DNA from: JBGPQJ01 sp963829485
Lineage (GTDB): Bacteria > Chloroflexota > Anaerolineae > Anaerolineales > Villigracilaceae
Direction: 5' to 3'
Length of the DNA stretch: 64,000 nt
Assembly (NCBI GenBank): GCA_963829485.1
Contig: CAWHIK010000004.1
Span: 496,001 to 560,000 of the forward strand
Positions 1 through 8,338 of this stretch are shown here, one piece after another. The first letter of the stretch is position 1. Every line of letters begins with the position of its first letter. Made by a program: the position numbers and the translations under genes. Below the pieces are notes generated by a model. The model ran no database searches. It was not told where the DNA came from and was given only the letters and a program-made list of their open reading frames with translations.

Positions 1-44
1 TGCCATGCCCCGATCTTTAATCTGTAAACAAGAAGGTTAATGCA

Positions 45-1343
45 ATGTCGCCTAAGAATAATCCTGTTAATAAGAAGCATGTGGCTCATCTGGCCAAGGT
101 TCAGCAGCAATCGCGGATCATCAAATACATCACCATTGGTATTTTTATTTTTGTAGGTGTCGTTATCCTTGCAGGACTTGTGATGACTTCAGGATTTCCT
201 CCTTACCAAAATGTGGCCAAGGTGAATGGTGAAAACCTGACCGCGGAGGAATTCAAAGTGCTGGTCAAGCTGCAGCGAAACTCGCTGCTCGGGCAATACA
301 GCCAGCTGATTGAATTCGCTCAAGGATTTGGACTGGACCCATTCACCGATCCAAATTTTTCCGGCCAGCTGCAACAGATTATCAGTCAGTTGGCTCCTGA
401 AAATAAATTAACTTTAGGGCAGCAGGTGCTCGACAATATGATCCAGGATGCCTTAATCAGGCAGGAAGCCGATAGGCTTGGAATCACAATTTCGGATCAG
501 GAACTTGAAAAATATACACAGGAAGACCAATTTCGGTTCTATCAGAATGGGACACCGACAGCGCAACCCGCTCCCACGGACGTGATTTTCCCGACCTTGA
601 ATCCCACTCAACTTGCGCTGGTGACCATTACACCCACTGCATCTCCTTTCCCCACCTTAACACCTAGTCCGACTAGCTTGTCGACAGAAACTCCAACCGC
701 CGGTCCGTCCCCGACGAGCGCTCCCACGATTGCCCCTGAACCGACCGCAACTCCCTACACACTGGAAGGATTTAACCAGGTCTATAAGGACGCCGTGGAA
801 CGCTACAAAACAGATCTGGGCATGAACGAGGACTTGTTCCGTGAATACTTCTTCGTGATGCCTCTCCTGCGCGAGAAGGTTTACGACGCCATCACGGCTG
901 ACCTCAAACCGGAAGAAGAACAGGTATGGGCAAGGCACATCCTCGTCGCTACTGAGGAAGAGGCCAATATTCTGTATGAGCAACTAATATCAGGTGATGA
1001 ATTTGGAAATATCGCCAGAGAGTTGTCCACGGACACTGGTTCAGGGAGCAATGGCGGTGATTTAGGCTGGTTCGGTCGAGGGATGATGGTCAAGGAATTC
1101 GAGGACGCTGCCTTCAGCCAGGCGATTGCAGAAATTGGAAAACCGGTAAAAAGCCAATTTGGGTATCACATCATCCAGGTACTTGGCCACGAAGCCCGCC
1201 CGATATCAGAATCCAGATTTGACCAGGTGAAACAGCAAGCCATCGCTGATTGGGTGACGAAGGCAAAGGAAGATGCAAAAATCACCACCTATGACTTTTG
1301 GAAAACCATCGTCCCATCGGAACCATCATTTGAAGGTCAATAA
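45..1343 (+). CDS. Membrane-anchored parvulin-type peptidyl-prolyl isomerase (PrsA/SurA-like)
   Basis: Probable extracytoplasmic foldase that isomerises X-Pro bonds in exported proteins. A basic N-terminus is followed by one membrane segment at about residues 25-48 and no lipobox, so it should be anchored with its body outside. A SurA/PrsA-like helical chaperone region follows. The parvulin domain lies at about 289-385 and shows the family blocks ARHILV, GGDLGWF and FGYHIIQV. A Thr/Pro-rich low-complexity stretch (about 166-238) is inserted inside the chaperone region, which is unusual. AGAAGG lies 7 bases before the ATG. A terminator follows directly, so it is probably transcribed alone or as the last gene of an operon lying before the window. 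Family assignment is firm; substrates are unknown. Confidence 0.9.
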   Translation: MSPKNNPVNKKHVAHLAKVQQQSRIIKYITIGIFIFVGVVILAGLVMTSGFPPYQNVAKVNGENLTAEEFKVLVKLQRNSLLGQYSQLIEFAQGFGLDPFTDPNFSGQLQQIISQLAPENKLTLGQQVLDNMIQDALIRQEADRLGITISDQELEKYTQEDQFRFYQNGTPTAQPAPTDVIFPTLNPTQLALVTITPTASPFPTLTPSPTSLSTETPTAGPSPTSAPTIAPEPTATPYTLEGFNQVYKDAVERYKTDLGMNEDLFREYFFVMPLLREKVYDAITADLKPEEEQVWARHILVATEEEANILYEQLISGDEFGNIARELSTDTGSGSNGGDLGWFGRGMMVKEFEDAAFSQAIAEIGKPVKSQFGYHIIQVLGHEARPISESRFDQVKQQAIADWVTKAKEDAKITTYDFWKTIVPSEPSFEGQ

Positions 1344-1347
1344 ACTC

Positions 1348-1376
1348 AAAACCGCTGTCCAAAAAGCAGCGGTTTT
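1348..1376 (+). terminator. Intrinsic terminator after the parvulin gene
   Basis: A 10-bp inverted repeat (AAAACCGCTG / CAGCGGTTTT) with a 9-base loop, followed by a T run, starts five bases after the stop codon. Confidence 0.85.
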
Positions 1377-1465
1377 TATTTGGAACAATTTTGGGTTGTA
1401 ATCCGTCTATAATTGAATAACTAAGGATATTTCTGAGTGATCATAAAAAAGAAAGGATGGTAGAT

Positions 1466-2608
1466 ATGATTAATCAGAGGATTAAAGTTCTTCTTGTTTT
1501 GGCATTTAGTGTTCTCCTCGCGGCGTGTGGGAACCAGAGTACACCCACACCCAGTGTTGAAGAAAAAGCCACACAACTGGTGATATTACTCGATGCCAAA
1601 GCGACTGCGTCAGCTGGGGAGACCGCGGTCGCGCAATTGACCCAGATCGCAGCATCAAACTCCCCGACGCCGATTGCGGTCGCTGCGACAGCCACCCCTA
1701 TCGTAGCTGTCCCCACCGCGACGTTTGTTCCGCCACCGACCTTCACGCCACTACCGCCGCCCCCTTGCAACTGGGCGCAATTCATTTCAGATGTGACCTA
1801 CCCCGATGGGTCAAGTGTCAAACCCAATACTGCCTTTAGAAAAACATGGAAATTTAAGAACATTGGGACATGTACCTGGACATCTGGCTACACGATAGTC
1901 TTCGTGAATGGCTACAACATGGGAAGCGCCTCGACGCCGATAAACTCGACCGTAGCCCCAGGCCAAACCGCTGATATCAGTGTGGACCTCTACTCCCCCA
2001 GTAAATCCGGCAATTACGAGAGTTACTACAAGCTTCGCGATACCAATGGGGTTCAATTTGGAATTGGCGGCGCAGCCAACGGTGCATTCTGGGTAAAGAT
2101 AAAAGTCACATCCCCGTCAACGGTTGTTTACGAAATGGTTCCTGATGCATCCCGGGCGACCTGGTCCAATTCTTCAGCCACGATCACTTACGGGGACACC
2201 AGCAATCCAGCCAACGGACTGGCATATACTTCCCCAAATCCCCAGATAGAAACTGGTGCGATCGAAGATGAGTCCGGGATTATCATGAAACCGGATAGTG
2301 CCGGCAATGTGAAAGGTATTTTCCCAGCCTATACGGTCCAATCCGGCGACCACTTCCTATCCGTTATCGGATGCCAGTATGGACACACAAGCTGTAACGC
2401 CAAGCTGCAACTCAGCTATAGCATCGGAGGCGGAGCAGCAACTGTCATCGCATCCTGGGATGAAGCCTTCGAGGGGAAAATCAACAAGGTGGACGTCGAC
2501 CTCAGCAGCCTCGCGGGGAAGAATGTCAACCTGATCCTGACGGTCCTCGCCAATGGCGACGCCACGGATGATTACGTCGTCTGGTTGAGGCCAAGAGTCA
2601 TGAGGTAA
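1466..2608 (+). CDS. Secreted lipoprotein with NBR1-type Ig-like domain
   Basis: Lipoprotein of unknown function exposed outside the membrane. The signal peptide ends in the lipobox LAAC. An Ala/Thr/Pro-rich spacer leads to an NBR1 Ig-like domain at about residues 100-215, recognisable by the FRKTWKFKNIGTCTW block and the later KSGNYESYYKLR block. The C-terminal half (about 220-380) looks beta-rich and I do not recognise it; it may be a binding module. An ATG at 1457 is in frame, but AAAGGA (1452-1457) overlaps it and sits 8 bases before the ATG at 1466, so I chose 1466. NBR1-Ig domains are common in Chloroflexota surface lipoproteins, where their role is not well defined. Confidence 0.85.
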   Translation: MINQRIKVLLVLAFSVLLAACGNQSTPTPSVEEKATQLVILLDAKATASAGETAVAQLTQIAASNSPTPIAVAATATPIVAVPTATFVPPPTFTPLPPPPCNWAQFISDVTYPDGSSVKPNTAFRKTWKFKNIGTCTWTSGYTIVFVNGYNMGSASTPINSTVAPGQTADISVDLYSPSKSGNYESYYKLRDTNGVQFGIGGAANGAFWVKIKVTSPSTVVYEMVPDASRATWSNSSATITYGDTSNPANGLAYTSPNPQIETGAIEDESGIIMKPDSAGNVKGIFPAYTVQSGDHFLSVIGCQYGHTSCNAKLQLSYSIGGGAATVIASWDEAFEGKINKVDVDLSSLAGKNVNLILTVLANGDATDDYVVWLRPRVMR

Positions 2609-2611
2609 ATA

Positions 2612-2651
2612 AAAAAACGGGAGGGCGAAAATAATCGCTCTCCCGTTTTTC
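2612..2651. terminator. Bidirectional terminator between the NBR1-Ig gene and smc
   Basis: The inverted repeat AAAACGGGAG / CTCCCGTTTT, with inner GCGA/TCGC pairing, is flanked by an A run and a T run. It lies between convergent genes and can serve both strands. Confidence 0.85.
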
Positions 2652-2662
2652 TAGGTAATCGA

Positions 2663-3733
2663 CTAAGCCCTTCTCAACATATCGTCTGTAACTTCATCGA
2701 GTTTAAGACTGATCATCTGGCTGGCAGAATCTCGTCCCATGGTGATGCCATAGATCACGTCGGCAGCCTGGACGGTGTTCCGGTTGTGCGTAATAATCAC
2801 AAACTGCGTGTCCTGGCTCAATTCAACGAGCAAATCACGGAACCGTCCCACGTTAGCCTCATCGAGCATTGCATCCACCTCGTCCATGACACAGACCGGA
2901 GTGGGAGAAACCTTCAGGAGCGCAAAAACAAGCGCAATGGCGGTAAGTGAACGTTCGCCGCCGGAAAGCAGGGCTAATCCTTGTTCTCTTTTACCGGGAA
3001 GCCTTGCCTCAATATCAATTCCCGTTTCAGTCAAATTGTCCGGGTCGGTAAGAACCAACCTTGCCGATCCACCGCCGAACAACCGGACGAAAATCTCCTT
3101 GAATCTCGCTGCCACTTCATCGAAAGTCTTGGTGAACTCCTTCTTGGTCAGTTCATCCAATTCCGCAATTACCTGCCGGAGATCCTCCTCGGCTTCGCGG
3201 AGGTCTTCGATCTGGGCGGACATGTAATTAAAACGCTCCAGTGTCTGTTCATATTCCTGTTGTGCTTCGACATTGATGGAACCCATCCGACGGAGTTGTG
3301 CTTTTTTCTGGGCAAGGCTGTCCTCCAGACCGGCAGCAAGCTCTGTGACAACCGGGAGTGTTTCCACCATATCTCCAAGGGGCAGAGGGACAGCGCCTTC
3401 CATCGGGACTTCGTATTCGAACAAGACCAGACCGAAATCATCCTCCACTCTTCGCCTCAGGTTTTCGATGGCTTCCTGCTTCCGCGCCAAATCCAACTGG
3501 ACTTGTGTGTTCTGCCGTTCGATAATTTGCAGGGATTTCAGACCAGATGTTTCCTTTTCCTGAAATGCGGTTTCCGCATTTTCGGCGGTGATCAATTCCT
3601 GCTCAGCAGGGTCGATCGACGTCCGCAACTCGGCGATCTGGGCGTTTAATCCATGCTCACGGTCCAGAAGGGATACCTTTTCCCCATCCAATGACTTCAC
3701 CGATGATTCAATCTCAGCGATGCGGGATTCCAT
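2663..3733 (-). CDS. smc: Chromosome segregation protein SMC, C-terminal part (frameshifted from the N-terminal part)
   Basis: Second half of SMC: the end of the second coiled coil and the C-terminal ATPase lobe. It has the ABC signature LSGGERSLTAIAL, Walker B VCVMDEVDAMLDE, and the D-loop/H-loop region ending FVIITHNRNT. Family knowledge: SMC folds back so that this lobe pairs with the N-terminal Walker A lobe, and the dimer with ScpAB organises the chromosome. The first ATG in this frame is at 3733. It is probably not a true start, because the reading continues directly from the upstream frame if one base is removed from the GGGAAA stretch at 3735-3740. The joined gene 2663-6272 would encode about 1202 residues, normal for SMC. 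Confidence 0.85.
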   Translation of the reverse strand: MESRIAEIESSVKSLDGEKVSLLDREHGLNAQIAELRTSIDPAEQELITAENAETAFQEKETSGLKSLQIIERQNTQVQLDLARKQEAIENLRRRVEDDFGLVLFEYEVPMEGAVPLPLGDMVETLPVVTELAAGLEDSLAQKKAQLRRMGSINVEAQQEYEQTLERFNYMSAQIEDLREAEEDLRQVIAELDELTKKEFTKTFDEVAARFKEIFVRLFGGGSARLVLTDPDNLTETGIDIEARLPGKREQGLALLSGGERSLTAIALVFALLKVSPTPVCVMDEVDAMLDEANVGRFRDLLVELSQDTQFVIITHNRNTVQAADVIYGITMGRDSASQMISLKLDEVTDDMLRRA

Positions 3734-6272
3734 GTTTCCCTTCAGCGAGTTCGAGCCGCACCGCTGCCAGCTTCCGTTCTTCAAGACGCTTTTCCGCTTC
3801 TGACAATGATTTTTCAGCCACCTGCGCACGCGTATTCCAGAATACGACCTGGTTGGTGAGTTCATCCAGGTCGAGTGAGATCATTTCGCCATTAATTACC
3901 CTGATTTCATCATGAGCCAAGCTGACACTTGCATCGATATTCGCTAATTCCTCAGTCAGTTTTAAACGGTCTTCCTCAGCAAGGGATAGTTCCCTGCTGA
4001 GATTTTCCTTTTGGGTTATCTGCCATTCCAATCTTTGGCGTGTTGAGCCGAGTGTCAGCTCCGATTGCTGCACCTGAGTAACCGCTTCGCCTAACCGGGC
4101 ACGCGATTCCTCCATGGAATGGTTCGAACCCTCCAACTCCCGCTGGGCAGATGCATACTCGGCAGCGGTCCGTTCGAGAGAGCGATCTGAGTCTGCAAGG
4201 TTCGATTGGAGGTTCAGGATGGAATCCTGGATCTCGCGGCGCTGTCGAGGTCGGCTGATCGACCCGGACCGATTTTCCCGCCCTGCGTGAATGGGACCAT
4301 CTGAAAGGAACACCTCGCCTCGTAAAGTCACCGCTCGTTGTGCACCTGTTGATTTCATAAGCCGACGGGCATTGTTGCGATCCCTCACGATGATGGTCTG
4401 CCCCAGGAGAAGATTTATGGCTGGCCGGATGTCCTCCGGTGACTGCACAAGCTGGCTGGCCACGCCAATTAAATAAGTGTCGGAGCCAGGTCTGAGAGGC
4501 TGACGAGGGGATAACCAATCCAAAGGCAGGAGCATCGCCCGGCCGGTTGAATCGGATTCCAGGAGCAACAGGGCAGCATCCGCATCTGTACCGGTGGAGA
4601 CAATGACAGCGTCAAGTGATTCGCCCAGTGCGGCGGAAATTGCTGTTTCCAATTCGGAGGGGACGTCCAGCACCGATGACAAGGCTCCTCTCACGCCGCC
4701 AATGCGGTAATTGCGGGCAGCTTCCAGCAATGTTCGAGCCCCATCCGTGTACACAGCGAGTGACTGCTCAGCCTGATCGAGGACGTCCAGCTGCGCCTGC
4801 AGCCTGGCAAGTTCGGTGAGAACTTTATTTCTCTCCTCAATCTGTTGCTGTCTGCGCGAGTCGAGTAACTCAACCTTCTGGATGATCCCTGCATGGAACT
4901 GTTCATGGTTACTCAGAATTAATTGCTCGTTATCTCGAACGCTGATTGCGTTTTTGTTCTCGGTTTCTGAAAGGATTAAGGCATTTTCAGCTTGTGCAAT
5001 GGCTCCATCTGCAGTACCCAGCTTGTCTTTTTGGTTTTCGAGTCGGGTTTTTAGTTCATCCAGCCTGGCTAGCCATTGGGCTTTCGAGTTGTTGAGATTC
5101 GCGAGCTTCTGTCTTGCGGATGTCAGCTTTTCCTCGATCGCGTAGCGGTCGGTCTGTCGCGAATTCAGCTGCGATTTAGCCTCCTGCTCCTGATTCCGAG
5201 CCTCAATCAGTTCAGAGTTAATTCGCTGCAGTTCGCTTTCCGCTTCGGAGATTCGATTTTTCTCACGCTCGAGGTCAACACCGATGCGCTCGAGTTCGCC
5301 GAGAGCCTGGTTCTCCGATTCGACCAATGCCCTCCTGCGTTCTTCGAGAACAGCCAGGTCACGGCTGATGGATTCCCGTTGAACAAGGAGCTCAGCCGAC
5401 TGGCGGTTCCAACCACTTAACCTCGCTCGCAACTCTGCCAGGTGATTACGCGATGCACTGAATTCAGAAAGCAGGTGCTGGTAATTATCCCTCGCCTCCG
5501 ATAATCGATTCTCGTGGGTGTGGGCAATTCCACGCGCATCGGCAAGGTCCCTTTGCGAAGCATGCCAATGGTAGCCATACCACTCGCGAAGCAGAAGCTT
5601 TAAGTCAGCCTGAACTTGAAGGAAGTCCTGCGTCCTTTTGGCTTGACGCTCCAGGGACTTTAAGCGGGGTTCAAGTTCGGCAAGGATATCCAGAACGCGT
5701 TCAAGGTTACGCCGGGTGTTTTCAAGCCGTTTTAGTGCCTCATCCCTGCGGGAGCGGTACAAGCCAATACCTGCAGCGTCTTCGAAAAGTCTGCGTCGCT
5801 CGTCGGCTTTCAAGGCGAGGGAGGCATCGACCAAACCCTGACCAAGAATAGTGTAGGTCCGTTCCGATAAACCGGACTGGGCGAGGATCTCATTCAAATC
5901 CCGCAATCGGACGTGCTGTCCGTTTAGCAGATAATCATTCCTTCCGTCGCGATAAGCTCGACGGGTCATCGCGACTTCGCTGAAATCGACCGGCAGCCAT
6001 CCGTTCGAGTTGTCGAAGACGATCGTAGCAGCAGCCATGCCTGCCCGGGGGCGGCTCTCAGCGCCGTTGAAAATCATATCCTCTGTCTTTTTTGCACGAA
6101 GCAATCCATAGGATTGTTCACCGAGCACCCAGCGCAGGGAATCTGCAATATTCGATTTCCCTGAACCATTTGGTCCGACAATAGCAGTAATGCCTTCGGC
6201 GAACTCGAAGTTCGTTTTTGAGGCAAAAGTTTTATAGCCTTGCAACTCCAAGGATTTCAAACGTAAAGGCAT
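3714..6272 (-). CDS. smc: Chromosome segregation protein SMC, N-terminal part and hinge (frameshifted)
   Basis: N-terminal ATPase lobe with Walker A GPNGSGKS at residues 33-40, then a long Glu/Arg/Leu-rich coiled coil, the SMC hinge (about 515-680, with GVRGALSSVLDV) and the start of the returning coiled coil. After LELAEG the frame runs into about eight unrelated residues and a stop. The correct continuation (ESRIAEIE) is in the frame one base later. It lies 23 bases downstream of rnc on the same strand, so the two are probably cotranscribed, an arrangement also seen in Gram-positive bacteria. The gene is housekeeping and both halves are otherwise perfect, so a one-base sequence error or a very recent lesion is more likely than decay. 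Confidence 0.9.
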   Translation of the reverse strand: MPLRLKSLELQGYKTFASKTNFEFAEGITAIVGPNGSGKSNIADSLRWVLGEQSYGLLRAKKTEDMIFNGAESRPRAGMAAATIVFDNSNGWLPVDFSEVAMTRRAYRDGRNDYLLNGQHVRLRDLNEILAQSGLSERTYTILGQGLVDASLALKADERRRLFEDAAGIGLYRSRRDEALKRLENTRRNLERVLDILAELEPRLKSLERQAKRTQDFLQVQADLKLLLREWYGYHWHASQRDLADARGIAHTHENRLSEARDNYQHLLSEFSASRNHLAELRARLSGWNRQSAELLVQRESISRDLAVLEERRRALVESENQALGELERIGVDLEREKNRISEAESELQRINSELIEARNQEQEAKSQLNSRQTDRYAIEEKLTSARQKLANLNNSKAQWLARLDELKTRLENQKDKLGTADGAIAQAENALILSETENKNAISVRDNEQLILSNHEQFHAGIIQKVELLDSRRQQQIEERNKVLTELARLQAQLDVLDQAEQSLAVYTDGARTLLEAARNYRIGGVRGALSSVLDVPSELETAISAALGESLDAVIVSTGTDADAALLLLESDSTGRAMLLPLDWLSPRQPLRPGSDTYLIGVASQLVQSPEDIRPAINLLLGQTIIVRDRNNARRLMKSTGAQRAVTLRGEVFLSDGPIHAGRENRSGSISRPRQRREIQDSILNLQSNLADSDRSLERTAAEYASAQRELEGSNHSMEESRARLGEAVTQVQQSELTLGSTRQRLEWQITQKENLSRELSLAEEDRLKLTEELANIDASVSLAHDEIRVINGEMISLDLDELTNQVVFWNTRAQVAEKSLSEAEKRLEERKLAAVRLELAEGKHGIPHR

Positions 6273-6295
6273 GTAGGTCTCATGGGAACGAGTTG

Positions 6296-7060
6296 CTAAT
6301 CGTCCGGGCTTTCTTCGGGAATATAATTCTCAACCTTTTTGAGCGCATCCGCGGCTGCAGACTGGGCTGCGATTTGTTTGTTATGTCCGGCACCGGTGCC
6401 GCTTATCACTTCATTCACGTAAACTTCGACAACGAATGTTTTTGCGTGGTCCGGTCCATCAGCGGAACGGGTTTCATATTTCGGGATGCCAAATTTATTT
6501 GCCTGCGCCCATTCCTGCAGGCGGGATTTGGCATCATAAATATCAGGTTGCAACAAAAGTCCATCGGCAGATTCTTCAAGTAATGGTTTGATAAACTCAC
6601 GAACTCCGGAAATATCTCCCTGCAGGTATATGGCGCCAATCAAGGCTTCGAACGTGGCACAAAGCAATGCCGGCCGGTGCCGGCCTCCTCCATGTAATTC
6701 TCCGCGTCCCAGGCGCATACTTGGTCCCAAATTAAGTTGCTTTGCAAATTCCGCAAGCTGTTCGGTGCGTACCAAAGCGGATCGCATCCGAGTTAAATAG
6801 CCTTCAGCCATTTCCGGATATTTATTGTACAACCACGCTCCAACGATAAAATCCAGGACTGCATCCCCAAGAAACTCAAGCCGCTCGTTGTCCTCTGGAA
6901 CTTCAGGGTGCTCATTTACATATGACCGGTGTGTTAAAGCGCGGGTCAGCAGACGCAAGTTCGCGTATTTATAGTTTATTCGTCTCGCCAATTCTTGAGG
7001 GGACAGGTTTTCCTGTTCAACGGCAGGAACCTTGTTCTCGTGCTCCGGCTCGAGTTCCAT
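6296..7060 (-). CDS. rnc: Ribonuclease III
   Basis: Endoribonuclease that cuts double-stranded RNA in rRNA precursors and structured mRNAs. The catalytic domain carries the signature ERLEFLGDAVLDF (about 59-71) and the second metal-binding block ATFEALIGAIYL. A double-stranded-RNA-binding domain follows at about 180-245, with its basic end at GHNKQIAAQSAAADAL. Its 254 residues are slightly above the usual 225-245 because of an acidic N-terminal extension. AGGAG lies just before the ATG. A 57-base hairpin (7075-7131) sits immediately upstream of that ribosome binding site and could be a self-cleavage target. First gene of the rnc-smc unit. Confidence 0.95.
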   Translation of the reverse strand: MELEPEHENKVPAVEQENLSPQELARRINYKYANLRLLTRALTHRSYVNEHPEVPEDNERLEFLGDAVLDFIVGAWLYNKYPEMAEGYLTRMRSALVRTEQLAEFAKQLNLGPSMRLGRGELHGGGRHRPALLCATFEALIGAIYLQGDISGVREFIKPLLEESADGLLLQPDIYDAKSRLQEWAQANKFGIPKYETRSADGPDHAKTFVVEVYVNEVISGTGAGHNKQIAAQSAAADALKKVENYIPEESPDD

Positions 7061-7074
7061 ACTCTCTCCTTTTT

Positions 7075-7131
7075 GGAACTCAGGGAGCGCAAGCCATCAA
7101 ATCCTTGGATGGCTGTCGGTCGCTCAGTTCC
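7075..7131 (-). promoter_or_regulatory. Long hairpin in the rnc 5' leader, possible RNase III autoregulatory site
   Basis: Read on the minus strand, three nested paired blocks form one elongated stem-loop: GGAACT/AGTTCC, GAGCG/CGCTC and AGCCATC/GATGGCT (18 pairs), separated by small internal loops and closed by a 9-base loop. It ends 14 bases before the rnc ATG, next to the ribosome binding site. In E. coli and Streptomyces, RNase III controls its own synthesis by cutting a leader hairpin. The same role here is inference from position and shape. Confidence 0.55.
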
Positions 7132-7242
7132 ATATTGATCTCAAAACAGCATGATTTTACCTGATTTTTCCACGGAAACCTGATTTTCAAGGGTGCCCAT
7201 CGGGTTGTTCACCATTTTGCCCATCTTCGGATTTACGTTTAT

Positions 7243-7270
7243 GTTAGGTGTCCAGGGTCAACATCCTAAC
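7243..7270 (+). promoter_or_regulatory. Inverted repeat upstream of the aldo/keto reductase gene
   Basis: GTTAGG-TGT and ACA-T-CCTAAC can form a 9-bp stem with one bulge around a 9-base loop. It lies 59 bases before the reductase start. It could be an operator or a leader hairpin. No T run follows, so I do not call it a terminator. Confidence 0.3.
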
Positions 7271-7328
7271 CTGATGTTACAATCAAGCCTGCAATAAAAT
7301 CATTGAAAATGCCGAAGGTATTCCATAA

Positions 7329-8255
7329 ATGACTATTCCTGAGGAAGTGAAATTTCTGTTTGATATTGAACTGGGTCTCGGTGCATGGGCTTGGGGAGAC
7401 AAGGTTGTCTGGAATTATGGCCGGACCCATACCGACGAAGACATTAAGAATGCCTTCGACATCTCGATTGAATCAGGGGTCACTTTCCTGGATACGGCCG
7501 AGGTTTACGGCCAAGGACGATCAGAAACGCTCATTGGTGGATTCCTGAAGAACCTGGATAAGCCTGTGCTCGTCGCAACAAAATTCATGCCCTTTCCCTG
7601 GAGGGTCAGGAAATCAAGTCTGATAAAAGCGCTTAGGCGCAGTCTAACTCGAATGGGTCTTCCTTCCGTGGATTTGTATCAGATCCATTGGCCGTTTCCA
7701 CCCTTCCCTGTTGAGCATTGGGCGGAAGCACTGGCCGAAGCGAAACAACTCGGTCTGACCAAAGCTGTAGGCGTATCCAATTACTCCAAGAACCAAATGC
7801 AACGTACCTACACCGTCCTGGCTAAACATGGAATTCCCCTTGCATCCAATCAGGTGGAATACAGCCTGCTCGATCGAAGAGTCGAAAAAAACGGTTTGCT
7901 CCAACGAAGCCAGGAGCTTGGAGTCAGAGTCATTGCCTATTCTCCCCTGGCAAAAGGAATTCTCACCGGAAAATATTCGCATGAAAATCCTCCGCCGGGA
8001 ATTCGCAGTCGACAATACTCTAAAATCCTGAAGGACATCCAGCCTTTATTGAAATTAATGACAGAGATCGGGCAGGACCTGGGAGGTAAAACTCAATCGC
8101 AAGTCGCTCTCAATTGGACGATCTGCAAAGGTACGATGCCCATCCCCGGGGCTAAGAACTCCCGACAGGCTGAAATGAACGCAGGGGCGGTTGGCTGGCG
8201 CCTCTCCGACGATCAGATCGCCTCCCTGGATCAAGCCAGTGAAAAGTTCATGTAA
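7329..8255 (+). CDS. Aldo/keto reductase
   Basis: NAD(P)H-dependent oxidoreductase of the AKR superfamily, probably cytoplasmic. The TIM-barrel tetrad is visible: Asp and Tyr in FLDTAEVYG, Lys in VLVATKFMP and His in DLYQIHWP. The cofactor-binding C-terminal block PIPGAKNSRQAEMN is also present. At 308 residues it is close to family size. The physiological substrate cannot be read from sequence; many relatives act on small aldehydes and ketones or are annotated as general stress proteins. No strong Shine-Dalgarno precedes the ATG. The following trhA-like gene starts 83 bases downstream with its own good ribosome binding site. Confidence 0.88.
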   Translation: MTIPEEVKFLFDIELGLGAWAWGDKVVWNYGRTHTDEDIKNAFDISIESGVTFLDTAEVYGQGRSETLIGGFLKNLDKPVLVATKFMPFPWRVRKSSLIKALRRSLTRMGLPSVDLYQIHWPFPPFPVEHWAEALAEAKQLGLTKAVGVSNYSKNQMQRTYTVLAKHGIPLASNQVEYSLLDRRVEKNGLLQRSQELGVRVIAYSPLAKGILTGKYSHENPPPGIRSRQYSKILKDIQPLLKLMTEIGQDLGGKTQSQVALNWTICKGTMPIPGAKNSRQAEMNAGAVGWRLSDDQIASLDQASEKFM

Positions 8256-8338
8256 AAAGTCCATCAAAAAGAATATAATGATAATAGGTATGCAATTTCA
8301 TTCACGATCACTAACATCTTATCGGTAAAGGAGCAAGT

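Noticed and set aside
560..750. Thr/Pro coding stretches looking like a DNA repeat
   Set aside because: The nucleotide sequence is not a regular tandem repeat; the bias is at the protein level.
2775..3649. Plus-strand open frames opposite smc
   Set aside because: They overlap the SMC C-terminal lobe completely and have no recognisable domain; antisense shadows of a highly biased coding sequence.
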